Assembly (NCBI GenBank): GCA_948567375.1
Contig: OX419760.1
Coordinates: 16,740,001 to 16,804,000 of the forward strand
From: Lunularia cruciata
Taxonomy: Eukaryota > Streptophyta > Marchantiopsida > Lunulariales > Lunulariaceae
DNA length: 64,000 bases
Direction of reading: 5' to 3'
The notes below the pieces were generated by a model that was not told the DNA's origin, ran no database searches, and saw nothing but the letters and a program-made list of their open reading frames with translations. Position 1 is the stretch's first letter; the number at the start of each line of letters is the position of its first letter. The translations under genes were made by a program, and so were the position numbers. Shown in pieces: positions 33,097 to 43,499 of this stretch.

Positions 33097-33749
33097 TGTG
33101 AGCCAGCTTGTCTATCACTCAAGCCTTCCTCACTAAAGAACTCAATAAGAGAGAGATAGTTTCAAATGAATGGATAATGAATGCCTCTTCACCTCTAGCT
33201 TATGTACTTGTGAAAATGATAGACAACAAACTTATGTACTTGTGAAAATGATAGACAACAAACTTATGTACTTGTGAAAATGATAGACAACAAAATTACT
33301 AATTAGTAGAGTAATTCAACTTAATTGGCTAAAAGTAAAAAAAAAGTCAAAAGGTCTAAAGGAATATAGAAGCACATGGGAATAATCCCATGAGTAGGTG
33401 GTCTTATCCTCACCTACCAACTAAATCAAAGATTCCTTCACATGTGTTATCTTTGGCATTTAGAAAATCCGCACCAATAAGGCTTGTGGGTCCAAGAGTT
33501 CTCAAGTCTTTCTTCAAAGTCAAATATCTAAGAATAATACCAAGTCAATACACTAGAAGATAAAATAGTGGTGCTCACTCTTTTCCTTCCTCTAGAATAG
33601 GGTCACCTTTATCTTAGCTATGACTAACTCTAGCTAATCATGATTAATATAGAAGCTTAGAAAAACTTCATATAGATAATATTTCTCCACTTTTTGCAAT
33701 GTCAAACTTAATATCTCTATAGAGTATACATGCACCAATGGGTGTTATA
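33097..33749 (-). repeat. G1 5' LTR
   Basis: The copy runs from TGTGAGCCAGCTTG to GGTGTTATA. It is about 653 bp and shares subfamily-specific blocks with 1-462 rather than with G2-G5. Confidence 0.85.
33199..33294. repeat. Three tandem copies of a 32-bp unit in the G1 LTR
   Basis: Units start with CTTATGTACTTGTGAAAATG at 33199, 33231 and 33263 and are identical by eye, so this expansion is recent compared with the age of the LTR. Confidence 0.95.
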
Positions 33750-33799
33750 GTTCAAGTACTTCTCAATTGCCAACCATTCTTCTTGATAAGGTGGAGCAA

Positions 33800-34250
33800 C
33801 TATGGTACATAATGGAGCGGGTAAAGCGGCAAGCACAGAGTTCACATACATTGAGTTCAGCAAGGGAAGGCAGGCAGGCACGCAAGCAAGAATGGAGGGA
33901 AGGGAAGGGAACTTGCTGAGGAGGGAGGACAGACATCCCCAAACACCCAAGCACTAGTAGTACCAGCACTAGACTGTGGGAGGGAGGGAGGGAGGAAGGA
34001 AAGGATTGGTGAGAAAGCCGAGTGAGCAGAGGCAACAAGGCAAGGCAAGGAAAGCCACACCAGTAGTAGACAAGGCTCTCAAAAGCGCCCTTGCTATTGC
34101 TCTGTTCTCATCCCCTTGTGACTGATGTAAACTTCTGGTGGTGTAGCGTTGCTTGTTTGTTGTAAGCTCCAACCCAACCCCAGCAACATAGCAAAGCACA
34201 AAAAATTTTGCTAGTCATTCAATTAGGTAGTAGTAGTAGTAGTAGTCCCA
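33800..34250. other. Purine-rich segment of different composition, possible small insertion in D
   Basis: This ~450-bp segment has more G than its surroundings. It has a GGGAGGGAGGGAGGG run near 33977-33993 (a G-quadruplex-type sequence) and a (GTA)n run at about 34229-34247. It separates two D coding stretches that should be close together. CACTATTGG lies at its right border and CAACTATGG at its left, a weak hint of a duplication. I recognise no family. Confidence 0.4.
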
Positions 34251-35040
34251 CTATTGGGCGGAAGAGGGGATTTCTTCAGAGAAAGATTCAAGAGCAAAGA
34301 CAATGTGCTCACCAATATCCCCCACTATTGGTATGGTATAGAAGTCATCCACCACATAATCTTCTTGCTCCATCATTTCTTGCGCATTATAGAACCTTGC
34401 TCTAGATAACATGTCAACAATTGGATTTCCCACACCAAGAAAGTGCTTAAATTTTGGATTCAATGTCTTGATATATGCTATCCATCTAAGCATAGCAATA
34501 CCCGGAGTTGAACAACATGTGATCATACCAAGTAGCAGAAAAAATTTGTTTCCACAATCAATGGTGCTCTTATGAAATACTACTTATCTGCCATTAGAGC
34601 AAAACCATCCCTCATAACTCCCTCATAACTTGATGATAGTCTCATTGTCTTTGCTTCAAAACTTTAGCACCAAATCTGACCACATATCTTTGGCCATCTC
34701 CATCCTTCAGTCCTATTGCCCAACCAACACCAATATGACTAGTATCAATTGTAAGAAAGACATATTATCTCAATCATATAATGACTTCCTCAACATTGGT
34801 GTAGAAACTAGTAGTTCCTTCAACTCTTGCATGGAAAAAATCTGCTTCTTCATACACATGATCTACATATACTTGTGAGTATACCACGATCCAAAGCCTC
34901 ATCTGCGCTAAATCTGAACCTCATTCTGAGCTAACATCTTTCTGGGAGTAAGAGTCAGATTCAAATCCCAGAAGCTAATATACTAATATAAGTACATTCA
35001 TTGCAAACAAGTTCAATGAATCAAAATGTCCAGTAAGGTC
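34251..35040 (-). pseudogene. D RNase H region
   Basis: Motifs on the minus strand include MQELKELLVSTPMLRKSLYD (start of the RNase H domain, about 34790-34850), and RWIAYIKTLNPKFKHFLGVG with VDMLSRARFY (about 34390-34480), the typical end of gypsy RNase H. The region ends at the G3 insertion site. Confidence 0.7.
35036..35040. repeat. Target-site duplication of G3 (left copy)
   Basis: AGGTC at 35036-35040 matches AGGTC at 42988-42992. Confidence 0.8.
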
Positions 35041-35731
35041 TGTAACACCCATTTGTGCATGTGTGTGATATTGTGATATTTAGCTTGGTATTACAAGTAC
35101 TTGAGAGATATTATTTACATAGAGATAAAGGATGGTTCTACATTAGTCATGATTAGCTAAAGTTAGTCATAGCTAAGAGTGAAGGGACTTTACTTTAGAG
35201 AAAGTGGAAAAGATGAGCACTACTATATTGGATTCTAATGTGTGGACTTGGTATTATTCCTAGGTGTTTGGCTTTGAGGAAAGAGTTGAATACTCTTGGG
35301 CCTACAAGCCTTTTTGTTTTGGATTTTTCTATAGTCCAAGGATAGCCCATGTGAAGGAATCCTTGACTTAGTGGTTGGGTCAAGATAATATCACATGCTT
35401 AGTGGAATATGCCCATGTGAATGGATATTCCTTTATACTTTTTGACTTTACTTGACTTTTAGCCTAGTAACTTGAGTTATTCCAATAATTAGTAACTTTG
35501 ATGCGTAATTATTTCACAATTATATAAACAAGGGGTGAGGAAGTACTCATCATCCTTTCATTTGCAACTATCTCTCTCTCATTGAGTTCTCTAATGAGCA
35601 ATGTCTTGAGAATTGGAGTGTTAGCCTTGGAGGAGTATGATGGAGTTGGGGTTTTTTGCCTTCTTAGTCCATGGTGCGCTACCATAATAGTCATTAAAGA
35701 TTCATCCTGAGTGAGAGATAGGTTGGCTCAC
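35041..35731 (+). repeat. G3 5' LTR
   Basis: It begins TGTAACACCCATTTGTGC and ends GGTTGGCTCAC. A TATA box TATATAAA at 35521-35528 suggests transcription starts some 25-35 bp further on, giving a U3 of about 510 bp. Confidence 0.92.
35521..35528 (+). promoter_or_regulatory. G3 LTR TATA box
   Basis: TATATAAACAAGGGG is conserved at this place in all G-family LTRs (for example 42777-42784 and 51953-51960). Confidence 0.65.
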
Positions 35732-35755
35732 ATTTTTGGTTGTGTTGCCAGGATC
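35732..35755 (+). other. G3 primer-binding site
   Basis: ATTTTTGGTTGTGTTGCCAG follows the LTR, matching the site of G2 and G4. Confidence 0.65.
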
Positions 35756-36563
35756 TCTCTAGGAGGCAAGATAATGTTCCACATACAATTCTATATTAGA
35801 CAAAAGGAGGTTATGAGATCTCACTTAGAAAGAACTTTAGGGGAGGAGAGTGCTGAACTTATGTGAGGGAATTTGGAGCCATTTGTATACCTTGTAGTTC
35901 ATTATGATGTCTCTGAGGTGATTTTTTACATCTTGTACACTTGAGAGGATTTGAAGAGATTGTGTGAGGTGGATTGCAGATTTTGGAGATTAAGGTGATT
36001 TTGGGCAAAATCTCAAGTTTAGGATTTGGATTTGAAATTTCTACATATGATATTTTGCATTATATTCAAGTTATCAAACTTGAAATTATTGCGAGAAATG
36101 CTATCCGCATTGGGCTAGAATTTTTGAAAGTTTATAGGGTAAATTGCTCCTGCAATTGCATGCTCTTGAGATAATTGTACAGAGTCTGCCATTTTTTCAA
36201 TTTTAAGTGGATTTTAAAGAAACTTTCCAAAATAATTCAGTGCATTTTATCCTACCTGTTTACACAAGAATTAGATAAAGATCATTCTTGAGCATAGAGT
36301 TGTAAGTTTTTAAAGTGTTGGGGGTGGTTTTTAGACCAAATCTGAAATATGTGTGCTGAATAGAAAGGTGCCTAGGCCAAATTGCTTGATGAAAAGATCT
36401 GAAATTTTGCAAGGAAGGACACCCTAGATTTGTGATCAAGTGTGAAAATTTTAGAGGATTGTGACATACCAATTGAGAGATTTGAGTGACATTGTGAGGA
36501 AGGGTCAATTCTGCAGAGTTTATATTTCATGCATGAGGAGTGTGAGAGCAACAAAAAGAGTGT

Positions 36564-37064
36564 TTGAGTGTTTGGACTCATCTTGGGAACATGGAGGGTC
36601 ATAAAGTGTGGAAATTGAGGCTATGCAAGGTTTTGCAAGGGTTTGAGGTGATTATAGGGGTGGATTTGAGGAGGAGAGAGTTTAGAATAGAATTTGAAGA
36701 GAGTGCTGAGAGGATCCAAAAACCTACACCATTTGGAGGAAAAGATGAGTCGAAGTGCTTTTTATGTGGAGAGAAAGGACATAAGGCAAGTTCATGTCCA
36801 TTGACTTTTGAGAGCAAGAGATTGAGAGAAAAGAGAAGCGTACTTGACTTGCATTTGCATGTTGGACCTTCTTCACCAAGATTGGGAGGGAAAAGATCTA
36901 AGACCAACAAGTTGTGTGAGGTTTGTGGAGTAGAAGGACTTCCAAAAGGACATGAGTGCAGTGGAGTAAAAGCACTTTTGGAGACTTTGGTGAAGGTTCT
37001 TGGAGAGAGTCTTAGTACAGATACAGAAATACTACCACCTTCATCAGCTAGTTCTCAAGATTAG
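36564..37064 (+). pseudogene. G3 upstream leader reading frame with CCHC knuckle
   Basis: This is the best-preserved copy of the extra frame upstream of gag, about 166 codons. It contains a CCHC knuckle CFLCGEKGHKASSC (C-X2-C-X4-H-X4-C, about 36750-36795), a basic region, a second cluster CEVCGVEGLPKGHEC (about 36918-36962), a short hydrophobic helix VKALLETLVKVLGE and a Ser-rich end. It is separate from and upstream of gag, which has its own knuckle. No known function; RNA binding or a packaging role is inferred. Confidence 0.7.
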
Positions 37065-37283
37065 TGATGGAGATAATCTTTCAATTTATGGATAAACTAT
37101 CCATGAGAGTTTGATTAATATGCACTCTAGGATTTGATGTTGCTATAGAAATCTTGGAGCAACTTGAACCTTTTGTGTTCCCTACAGTAGATTATTCTTA
37201 GATGGTGTTAGTCATGTATATACTCTATTAGTTATAGAGTGAGAGAAAAGAAAAGAGAAAAGGAAAGATAGTGAAAGATTAAG

Positions 37284-38720
37284 ATGGAGAAACTTCCGGT
37301 TTTCTTTGGCAAGGATGGAGACGATGCAGAGGACTTTGTGAGAGACTTCAAGAGAGCTTGCATAGGAAACATTGAGAGGAGGAAGAATGAGTGTGCTCCA
37401 TTATTACTAGATTTCTTTGAGGATGCAACAATTACATGGTATGAGTCAGAATACCAAAAGAGAGAGAGGAAAGATAGGGAAGAAGAGTCTTGGGAGAGTT
37501 TGACTTTAGCACTCATTAAGAACTTTCTTCCAAATGAGAGTTATGAGAGATTAATGAGTGAGGTTACCTTCCACAAACAAGGAGATGGAGAGAAAGTGAG
37601 AGTCTATGTGGAAAGAGTGGAAAAGTTAGAGTCCAAAGTTTGCATAGTGTTGAGGAAGGGTGGGATGATATGGAGACTACTATGATTGGCATAGGGCCAT
37701 GCTCACCAAGAATTTTATGGGAGGGTTGAGACCACAAATTAGAAGAAGGTGAGATATAAAAAACCTTCTTCCAAGGTTGAAGCTATCAAGATTACAATTT
37801 GTATGGAGGAGATTTTGGAAGGAGATGAGAGTGATTTGGTGATGAAGAAGGTTGCGCATCTTCCTCAAGGTTACAAGTATGGTGGAACTTCTGATACTTT
37901 GGTGGCAAGCGTTGCACTACAAGTAGTAGTTGCTCCAATTTGTTCACCTCTACCAAAGGATCCACTTCAAACCATCATTGAAGAACTTGTAGATCTCAAG
38001 ATCAATGTGGTGTAACTATGGGAGAACAGAGAGGTGGACCAAAATGTGGGAAGAGGGCCTAAGAGTTATGGAAGTTATCCATGTAGAGGAGGCAAACCAA
38101 CCAATAATTACAATGAGAGAAATTGTTTTGGTTGTAGAGAAAGAGGCCATATCTAAAGGAATTGTCCAAATTCCATTTACCATGGAGGAAGGAGTTATGA
38201 GGGAGTCAATAGAGGGAAGGAGGGAGGTAGTGAAACCCAAGTGGTTCCTAATCCAAACAAAGGTAAGGAGATAGCATCTATAGATGTGGTTGAGAGAAAG
38301 TATGAGAAGGGAGATTGCTCAAACTCCAAGAGTCTTAATTTGGAGCTTTTGGCACAAGAAAAGAAGAAAGCTTGTGTTGCAGAGGATATGCACTCTTCTC
38401 AAGGATTTAATCCTAGCCAAGATACTATTATGCCTACTAGGAGCACTTGCATAAGCAATTTAACACCATCAACAACAAAGAATCTAAGCAAGAAGTTAGG
38501 GATGGAGGAGTTCTTGATCTCAAAGCAACAATGGAACTACATTGTCTTGGAGGATGTTGGTAATCACAAGGCTAACGTCACAGTGGGCCAATTGATTGCT
38601 TTGAATCCTACTTTGAGAAAGGAGCTTAGAGGTGGTTTGAGTTCTATAAGGAGCAAGAAGAAGAAGTCAAAAGTTCTAGTATCAATGGGGGTGGTGGATG
38701 CCAAACCAGCACCATAGGAG
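37284..38720 (+). pseudogene. G3 gag region
   Basis: The start MEKLPVFFGKDGDDAEDFVR is preceded by AGATTAAG and followed by the capsid-like core (ITWYESEYQKRERKDREEES, VTFHKQGDGEKVRVYVERVE), a knuckle region at about 38100-38170 and a KKLGMEEFLISKQQWNY block. Homologous along its length to G2 and G4. Confidence 0.85.
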
Positions 38721-38739
38721 GCTTTTGAATATGCCTCTA

Positions 38740-39100
38740 AGATTGATGTGAGAGTAAATGGTCACAACATCAAGGAAGCATTGGTTGATGGAGGATCAGC
38801 AGTGAATGCCATGTCAAAAAGGTTGATGAAGAAGTTGGGAAGGATACCCTCAAGACTTTGACAGTTTTGGTGAGCATGGCAAACAAGCAACAAGTTAGAA
38901 CAATAGGGATGATGGATAAAGTGGTTGTTTCAATTAAGGGAGTTCAAAATCTCATGACTTTCCAAGTCTTGAAGGATTCAAGCTATGACTTACTTCTTGG
39001 GAGGCCATGGTTGAGAGTATCATGCACAAATGATCAATGGCACAAAGGGTACTTGAGGATTGGTCATCAAACCATAGAGTCACAGTTCCTGTGACTAACA
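38740..39100 (+). pseudogene. G3 protease region
   Basis: The DGGS-type loop (ALVDGGSAVNAM-like) is followed by NLMTFQVLKDSSYDLLLGRP and W, the flap and C-terminal motif of retropepsins, at about 38945-39010. Confidence 0.75.
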
Positions 39101-39174
39101 CCACCAACACTTCACATTCAGATACACCATCTTTTGATTATTGGGAATCAGATTTTGAATAAGGAGCTTCAGGT

Positions 39175-40300
39175 GTGGACACAAGCATGGAGAAGGAGAC
39201 TTCCACGGAGGAGGATGAATCTAAATTGGATTCAGATGTGTATCTCTTGTGTGCTATAGATTTTGCACCTAATCCAGAGGTTTTGAAGGACCCAGATAAA
39301 TCACCATTGATGCTTGAGGAGGTAGAGAGAAGGTTAGCTACCCTCAAGTATGGCCCAAATGTTACCAAGGAGGAGAAGGTGAGATTTGAGAAGATTTTCC
39401 ACAAGTTCATCCATGTGTTTGCTTTCAATTAATAGGATTTGAAGGAAGTCACCTTGGAAGAGCACAAGATAGAGGTGGAGTCACATGCAAGACCAATCTC
39501 CCAAAAGCAACATTGCATCAGCCGCCCAATATCTTTGGTTGTGAAGGAGGAGATTGATAAGCTCAAGGAGGCTGGATTTATCTTTGAGGTAGAGAATTCA
39601 AAATAGGTGTTTCCAATTGTGATTGTGAAGAAAAAGAATGGCAAGCTTTGAGTATGTGTGGATTACAAGAAGCTCAATGTTGTTACCAAGAAGTACTACT
39701 ACCCATTACCATTCATTGATGAGATCTTGGTGGAGGTTGCAAGTCATGAGAGGTATAGCTTTAGAGATGATTAAAGTGGATATAACCAAATCAAGATTGC
39801 ACCAGAGCATCAACAACTCACCACATTCACTACACCTTGGGGAACTTATGCTTTCAAGGTGATGCCTTTTGGGCTTTGCAATGCTCCAATCACATTCCAA
39901 TAGTTCATGAACAAAGTATTTGAACCTTTCATTGTGAAATTTATGAGAGACTTCATTGATGACTTTTGTGTCTATGGGAGCAAGGAGGAGCACTTTGAGC
40001 ACCTAATCAAGGTCTTGCAATGCTTGGATGAGGCAAATGCATCACTTAACCCAAAGAAGTGCATTTTTGGATGTGAAGAATGTCTACTTTTGGGGCACAT
40101 CCTCTCTAAGGATGGAATAGCAGTTGATCTTGAGAAGGTGAGGAAAATCTTAGACCTTCCATTCCTTTCAAGCTTGAAAAAGTTACGTCAATTCTTGGGA
40201 ATGGTTGGGTACTATAGGAGGTTCATCTTCTCATTTTCCAACAAGGCTTATGCATTGACTATCTACATGAAGAAGGCTGTAGATTACAGGGTGATTTTTT
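39175..40300 (+). pseudogene. G3 pol linker and reverse transcriptase region
   Basis: An acidic linker (EEETSTEEDES type) leads to KVRFEKIFHKFIHVFAF and then the reverse-transcriptase motifs DYKKLNVVTK, TPWGTYAFKVMPFGLCNAP, the catalytic block FIDDFCVYGS (about 39952-39985), LLLGHILSKDGIAVDLEKV and LRQFLGMVGYYRRFIF. This is a Tat/Athila-like type. Confidence 0.85.
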
Positions 40301-40730
40301 AAGACAAGGAGGCTCTCAAAGGTTTTGAGGAGCTCAAGCAATCCCTTGTTGTAGCTCCAATTCTTGCTAAACCTGATTGGAGTAAGCCTTTTATCCTCTA
40401 CATTGATGCTTCTAGTGTAGCTAGAGGATGCACTTTTAATCAATTAGACCAAGATGGGCATGATCATCCACTAGCTTATGCTAGTAGGTAGATGGTTTCA
40501 GCAGAGAAGAACTACTTTGTCATAGAGAGAGAAGTGTTAGCAATGATCTTTGGTCTCAAGAAGTTTAGACACTACTTGATTAGAGGGAAAACCACCATTT
40601 TCACAGATCACAAGGCTTTGAAGTACATCTTAAACAAGCCTAATGTAGAAAGGAGACTAGCAAGGTGGATGATACTCTTGTTTGAGTATGATAGATTTGT
40701 TATCTAGGGCCTATGATCATGATAGAGATG
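40300..40730 (+). pseudogene. G3 RNase H region
   Basis: FILYIDASSVARGC, EKNYFVIEREVLAMIFGLKK, TDHKALKYILNKPN and the following LARWMILLFEYD are RNase H signatures shared with G2 and G4. Confidence 0.82.
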
Positions 40731-40939
40731 AACCAATGGATGATTCCTTCCCATATGAGGAGCTCATGACAATCTCAATCACTCAAGAGGTTCCAATGGA
40801 GTACAAGGAGATTGTGGATTTTGTGGCAAGAGGTAACTTTCCAGAAGGGTTGCATGCTAGGGAGAGGAAGGCCCTTGCAGCAAGATCTAGACCTTACACA
40901 ATGGTGGAGGATTTTATTTTTCACCAAGGATCAGATGGT

Positions 40940-42055
40940 CTACTTCAAAGTGCAGTGGGTAAGGAAGAGTCTATCCTACTCATATAGGAGTTTCATGAAG
41001 GTTAAGTATGTGGAGGACAATTTGCAAGAAAGGTGACTTCTTTCAAGATTCTAGATATAGGTTACCATTGGAGAGGGATTTTCATGGATTGTCTTGATTA
41101 TTGCAAAACTTGTCATGTTTGTCAAGCTTTTGCTAGAAAGTTTGCATCCACTCCACTACTTAGATCAATTCCATTGCTAGGACCTTTTGAGAAGTGGGGA
41201 ATTGATTTTGTAGGTCCTCTTAATAGAACCCCAAGGAACAATTGGTACATTGTGGTAGTTACTGATTACCTTACCAAGTGGGTTGAGGCTAGACCATTGA
41301 GGGATAAGAATGAAGATGAAGGTGGTAGATTTCTTTATGAATGCATTATCACTAGGTTTGGATGCCCTTTGGAGTTGATAGAGGAGATAGAGGATAGAGG
41401 AGCATAGTTTACAAGAAGCATCACTATAGCCATGCTATGACATTTCTTCATCACACATAGAGTAACTACATCCTATAAGCCAAATTCCAATGGCTTGGTA
41501 GAGAGAACCAATCAGACCTTGTGCATGATGTTGGCCAAAGATGCAGAAATGGAGGGGGCTAAACATCATTTGGACAAGAGGATTCATGGGGTTTTGTAGG
41601 AGTATAGGACAACCATGAAGAATTTCACCAGATATTCTCCATTTCAATTGGTATATTGTATTGAGTCTACCCTACCTATTCACTTTGATCTTCCTACCTT
41701 CCAAAGCATTCATGGAGATTGAAGAAAGCACAAGGAAGGAACAACTCATGGAGTTGGAAGAGGCAAGAGCAATTGCTATGGTTTGAGTGGAGTAAGCCCA
41801 AAGAAAACAAAAGGAGAGCTTATGACAAGAGGCAAGGCAAGAAGAAGGTGGAGCCTTTCAAAGGAGGTGATTGGGTAATGTTATTTGATTCTATTCGATT
41901 CAAGAGAGTGCAAAAGAAGTTTTTGCTTAAGTACTTTGGACCTTTCATAGTGGAGAAGGTGTGGGGAAATTACACTTATGATCTCAAGGAGTTAAGAGGA
42001 AGAGACTTTGATAGTATTAACCATAATAAGTTGAAGATGTATCATACAAGGTAGA
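40940..42055 (+). pseudogene. G3 integrase region
   Basis: The zinc module (CLDYCKTCHVCQAFARK, about 41085-41140), the core (KWGIDFVGPLNRTPRNNWYI, about 41190-41250; ERTNQTLCMMLAKD, about 41500-41540), and a C-terminal part (KKVEPFKGGDWVMLFDSIRF and VEKVWGNYTYDLKEL) are all visible. Confidence 0.85.
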
Positions 42056-42102
42056 GAGACCTTCACTTTGAGGATAAAGTGAAAACTTAGTCCGGGAGTA
42101 AA

Positions 42103-42296
42103 TGTAACACCCATTTTTGCCTAAGTTCTTTGGACCTTTCATAGTAGAGAAGGTGTGGAGCAATTACACCTATGATCTCAAGGAGTTGGGAAGAAGACAC
42201 TTTGATAGGATTAACCATGATAAGTTGAAGATGTATCATAGAAGGTAGAAAGACCTTCACTTTGATGACAAAGTGAAAACTTAGTCCGGGGGAAAA
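42103..42296 (+). repeat. 194-bp duplication of the integrase tail, polypurine tract and first LTR bases in G3
   Basis: TGTAACACCC occurs at 42103 and again at 42297. Between them the integrase tail (TTCTTTGGACCTTTCATAG to AGTCCGGGGG) is repeated. The first TGTAACACCC is therefore a false LTR start followed by a second polypurine tract and the true 3' LTR. Confidence 0.9.
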
Positions 42297-42987
42297 TGTA
42301 ACACCCATATTTGCATGTGTGTGGTATTGTGATAGTTAGCTTGGTATTACAAGTACTTGAGAGATATTATTTACATAGAGATAAAGGATGGTTCTACATT
42401 AGTCATGATTAGCTAAATTTAGTCATAACTAAGATAGAAGGGACCTTACTTTAGAGGAAGTGGAAAAGATGAGCACCACTATTTTGGATTCTAGTGTGTT
42501 GACTTGGTATTATTCCTGGGTGTTTGGCTTTGAGGAAAGAGTTGAGAACTTTTGGGCCCGCAAGCCTTTTTGTTTTGGATTCTTCTATAGTCCAAGGATA
42601 GCCCATGTGAAAAAATCCTTGACTTTGTGGTTGGGTCAAGATAATATCACATGCTTAGTGGAATATGCCCGTGTGAATGGATATTCCTTTATACTTTTTG
42701 ACTTTACTTGACTTTTAGCCTAGTAACTTGAGTGACTCCAATAATTAGTAACTTTGGTGTGTAACTATTTCACAAGTATATAAACAAGGGGTGAGGAAGT
42801 ACTCATCATCCTTTCATTTGCAACTATCTCTCTCTCATTGAGTTCTCTAGTGAGCAATGTCTTGAGTATTGGAGTGTTAGCCTTGGGGGATTATGATGGA
42901 GTTGGGGTTTTTTGCCTTCTTAGTCCATGGTGCGCTACCATAACAGTCATCAGAGGTTCATCCTGAGTGAGAGATAGGCTGGCTCAT
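42297..42987 (+). repeat. G3 3' LTR
   Basis: The 691-bp copy starts TGTAACACCCATATTTGC and ends at GGCTCAT before AGGTC. The TATA box is at 42777-42784. Confidence 0.92.
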
Positions 42988-42992
42988 AGGTC
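42988..42992. repeat. Target-site duplication of G3 (right copy)
   Basis: AGGTC, as at 35036-35040. Confidence 0.8.
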
Positions 42993-43281
42993 ACACATGC
43001 AAGGTCAAGATCAAAGAGGTTGAGAAAGTTGTATCCAATCGTGTGTCTTGAAACCAATTATCTCAAGGATTGTCAAGAGAATGCAGAAAGAAAGTAGATA
43101 TGTTAGAGCATTGGATGCTATTGTAATAATATTGGGACAATATCTAGGAAGTAGTGTCCAGTCCGGTGACTAATTATCTCTGGAAATTGCTGAAAATCAA
43201 ATTCTCATCAAAATTTCTCCTTCTTCCTTAGTAGTTGGTACAAAGGATTACAACATACACAAAATGAGGAATCTGATTTCT

Positions 43282-43480
43282 TTAAAAGAGACAAGCACCT
43301 AAAAGCCTTCTAACTTCTGTCCTAGTACTATATATTTCATGAATGTTCCCTATGGCTTGCACTTTCTTTGGACTTAGCTTCTTGCCATAAGGTCTACACA
43401 AATTCCCAACTACAAGTACTTCACAAACCTCAATGGTCAATTTCTCCCTTGATAATGTCAAATGTACTTCCTCCAATCTT
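43282..43480 (-). pseudogene. D reverse transcriptase thumb
   Basis: The minus strand reads LTLSREKLTIEVCEVLVVGN, YGKKLSPKKVQAI and RTEVRRLLGACLF, which match the end of the gypsy palm and thumb (the LS-K, VVGH and G-P-KV-AI ... EVR-FLG series). It is the piece of D just right of the G3 insertion. Confidence 0.7.
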
Positions 43481-43499
43481 GTCAGAATGTTTTTACAGT

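Larger units (their letters stand above)
1..33749 (-). mobile_element. G1: outermost Ty3/gypsy (Tat/Athila-like) LTR element of the left nest, split by insertions
   Basis: This is the oldest visible layer of the left nest. Its 3' LTR lies at 1-462 (cut by the window edge), its integrase, RNase H and part of its reverse transcriptase at 463-3138, the rest of its coding region and leader at 29536-33096, and its 5' LTR at 33097-33749. Element G2 sits at 3139-29535. The two flanks join on homology: G2's own pol reads continuously across the point that corresponds to G1's junction. Its LTR is a clearly different subfamily from those of G2 to G5. The element is broken, with well over fifteen breaks by eye. 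Its target duplication cannot be checked because the left end is outside the window. Confidence 0.85.
35041..42987 (+). mobile_element. G3: full-length Ty3/gypsy (Tat/Athila-like) element in D
   Basis: G3 has both LTRs (35041-35731 and 42297-42987, about 96 % identical by eye), an AGGTC target duplication, a primer-binding site, leader, cysteine-motif leader frame, gag, protease, reverse transcriptase, RNase H and integrase in order. It is about 7.95 kb. It is broken in well over ten places, more so than G4. A 194-bp duplication lies just before its 3' LTR. Confidence 0.92.

Noticed and set aside
33717-34199. Overlapping minus-strand frames rich in Ser, Leu and Pro, one with a signal-peptide-like start
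   Set aside because: They arise from the G-rich island (poly-CCT on the minus strand) and no domain or homologue was recognised.
42103-42112. A TGTAACACCC that looks like the start of the G3 3' LTR
   Set aside because: Only the first ten or so LTR bases follow; the sequence then returns to the integrase tail. The true LTR starts at 42297.
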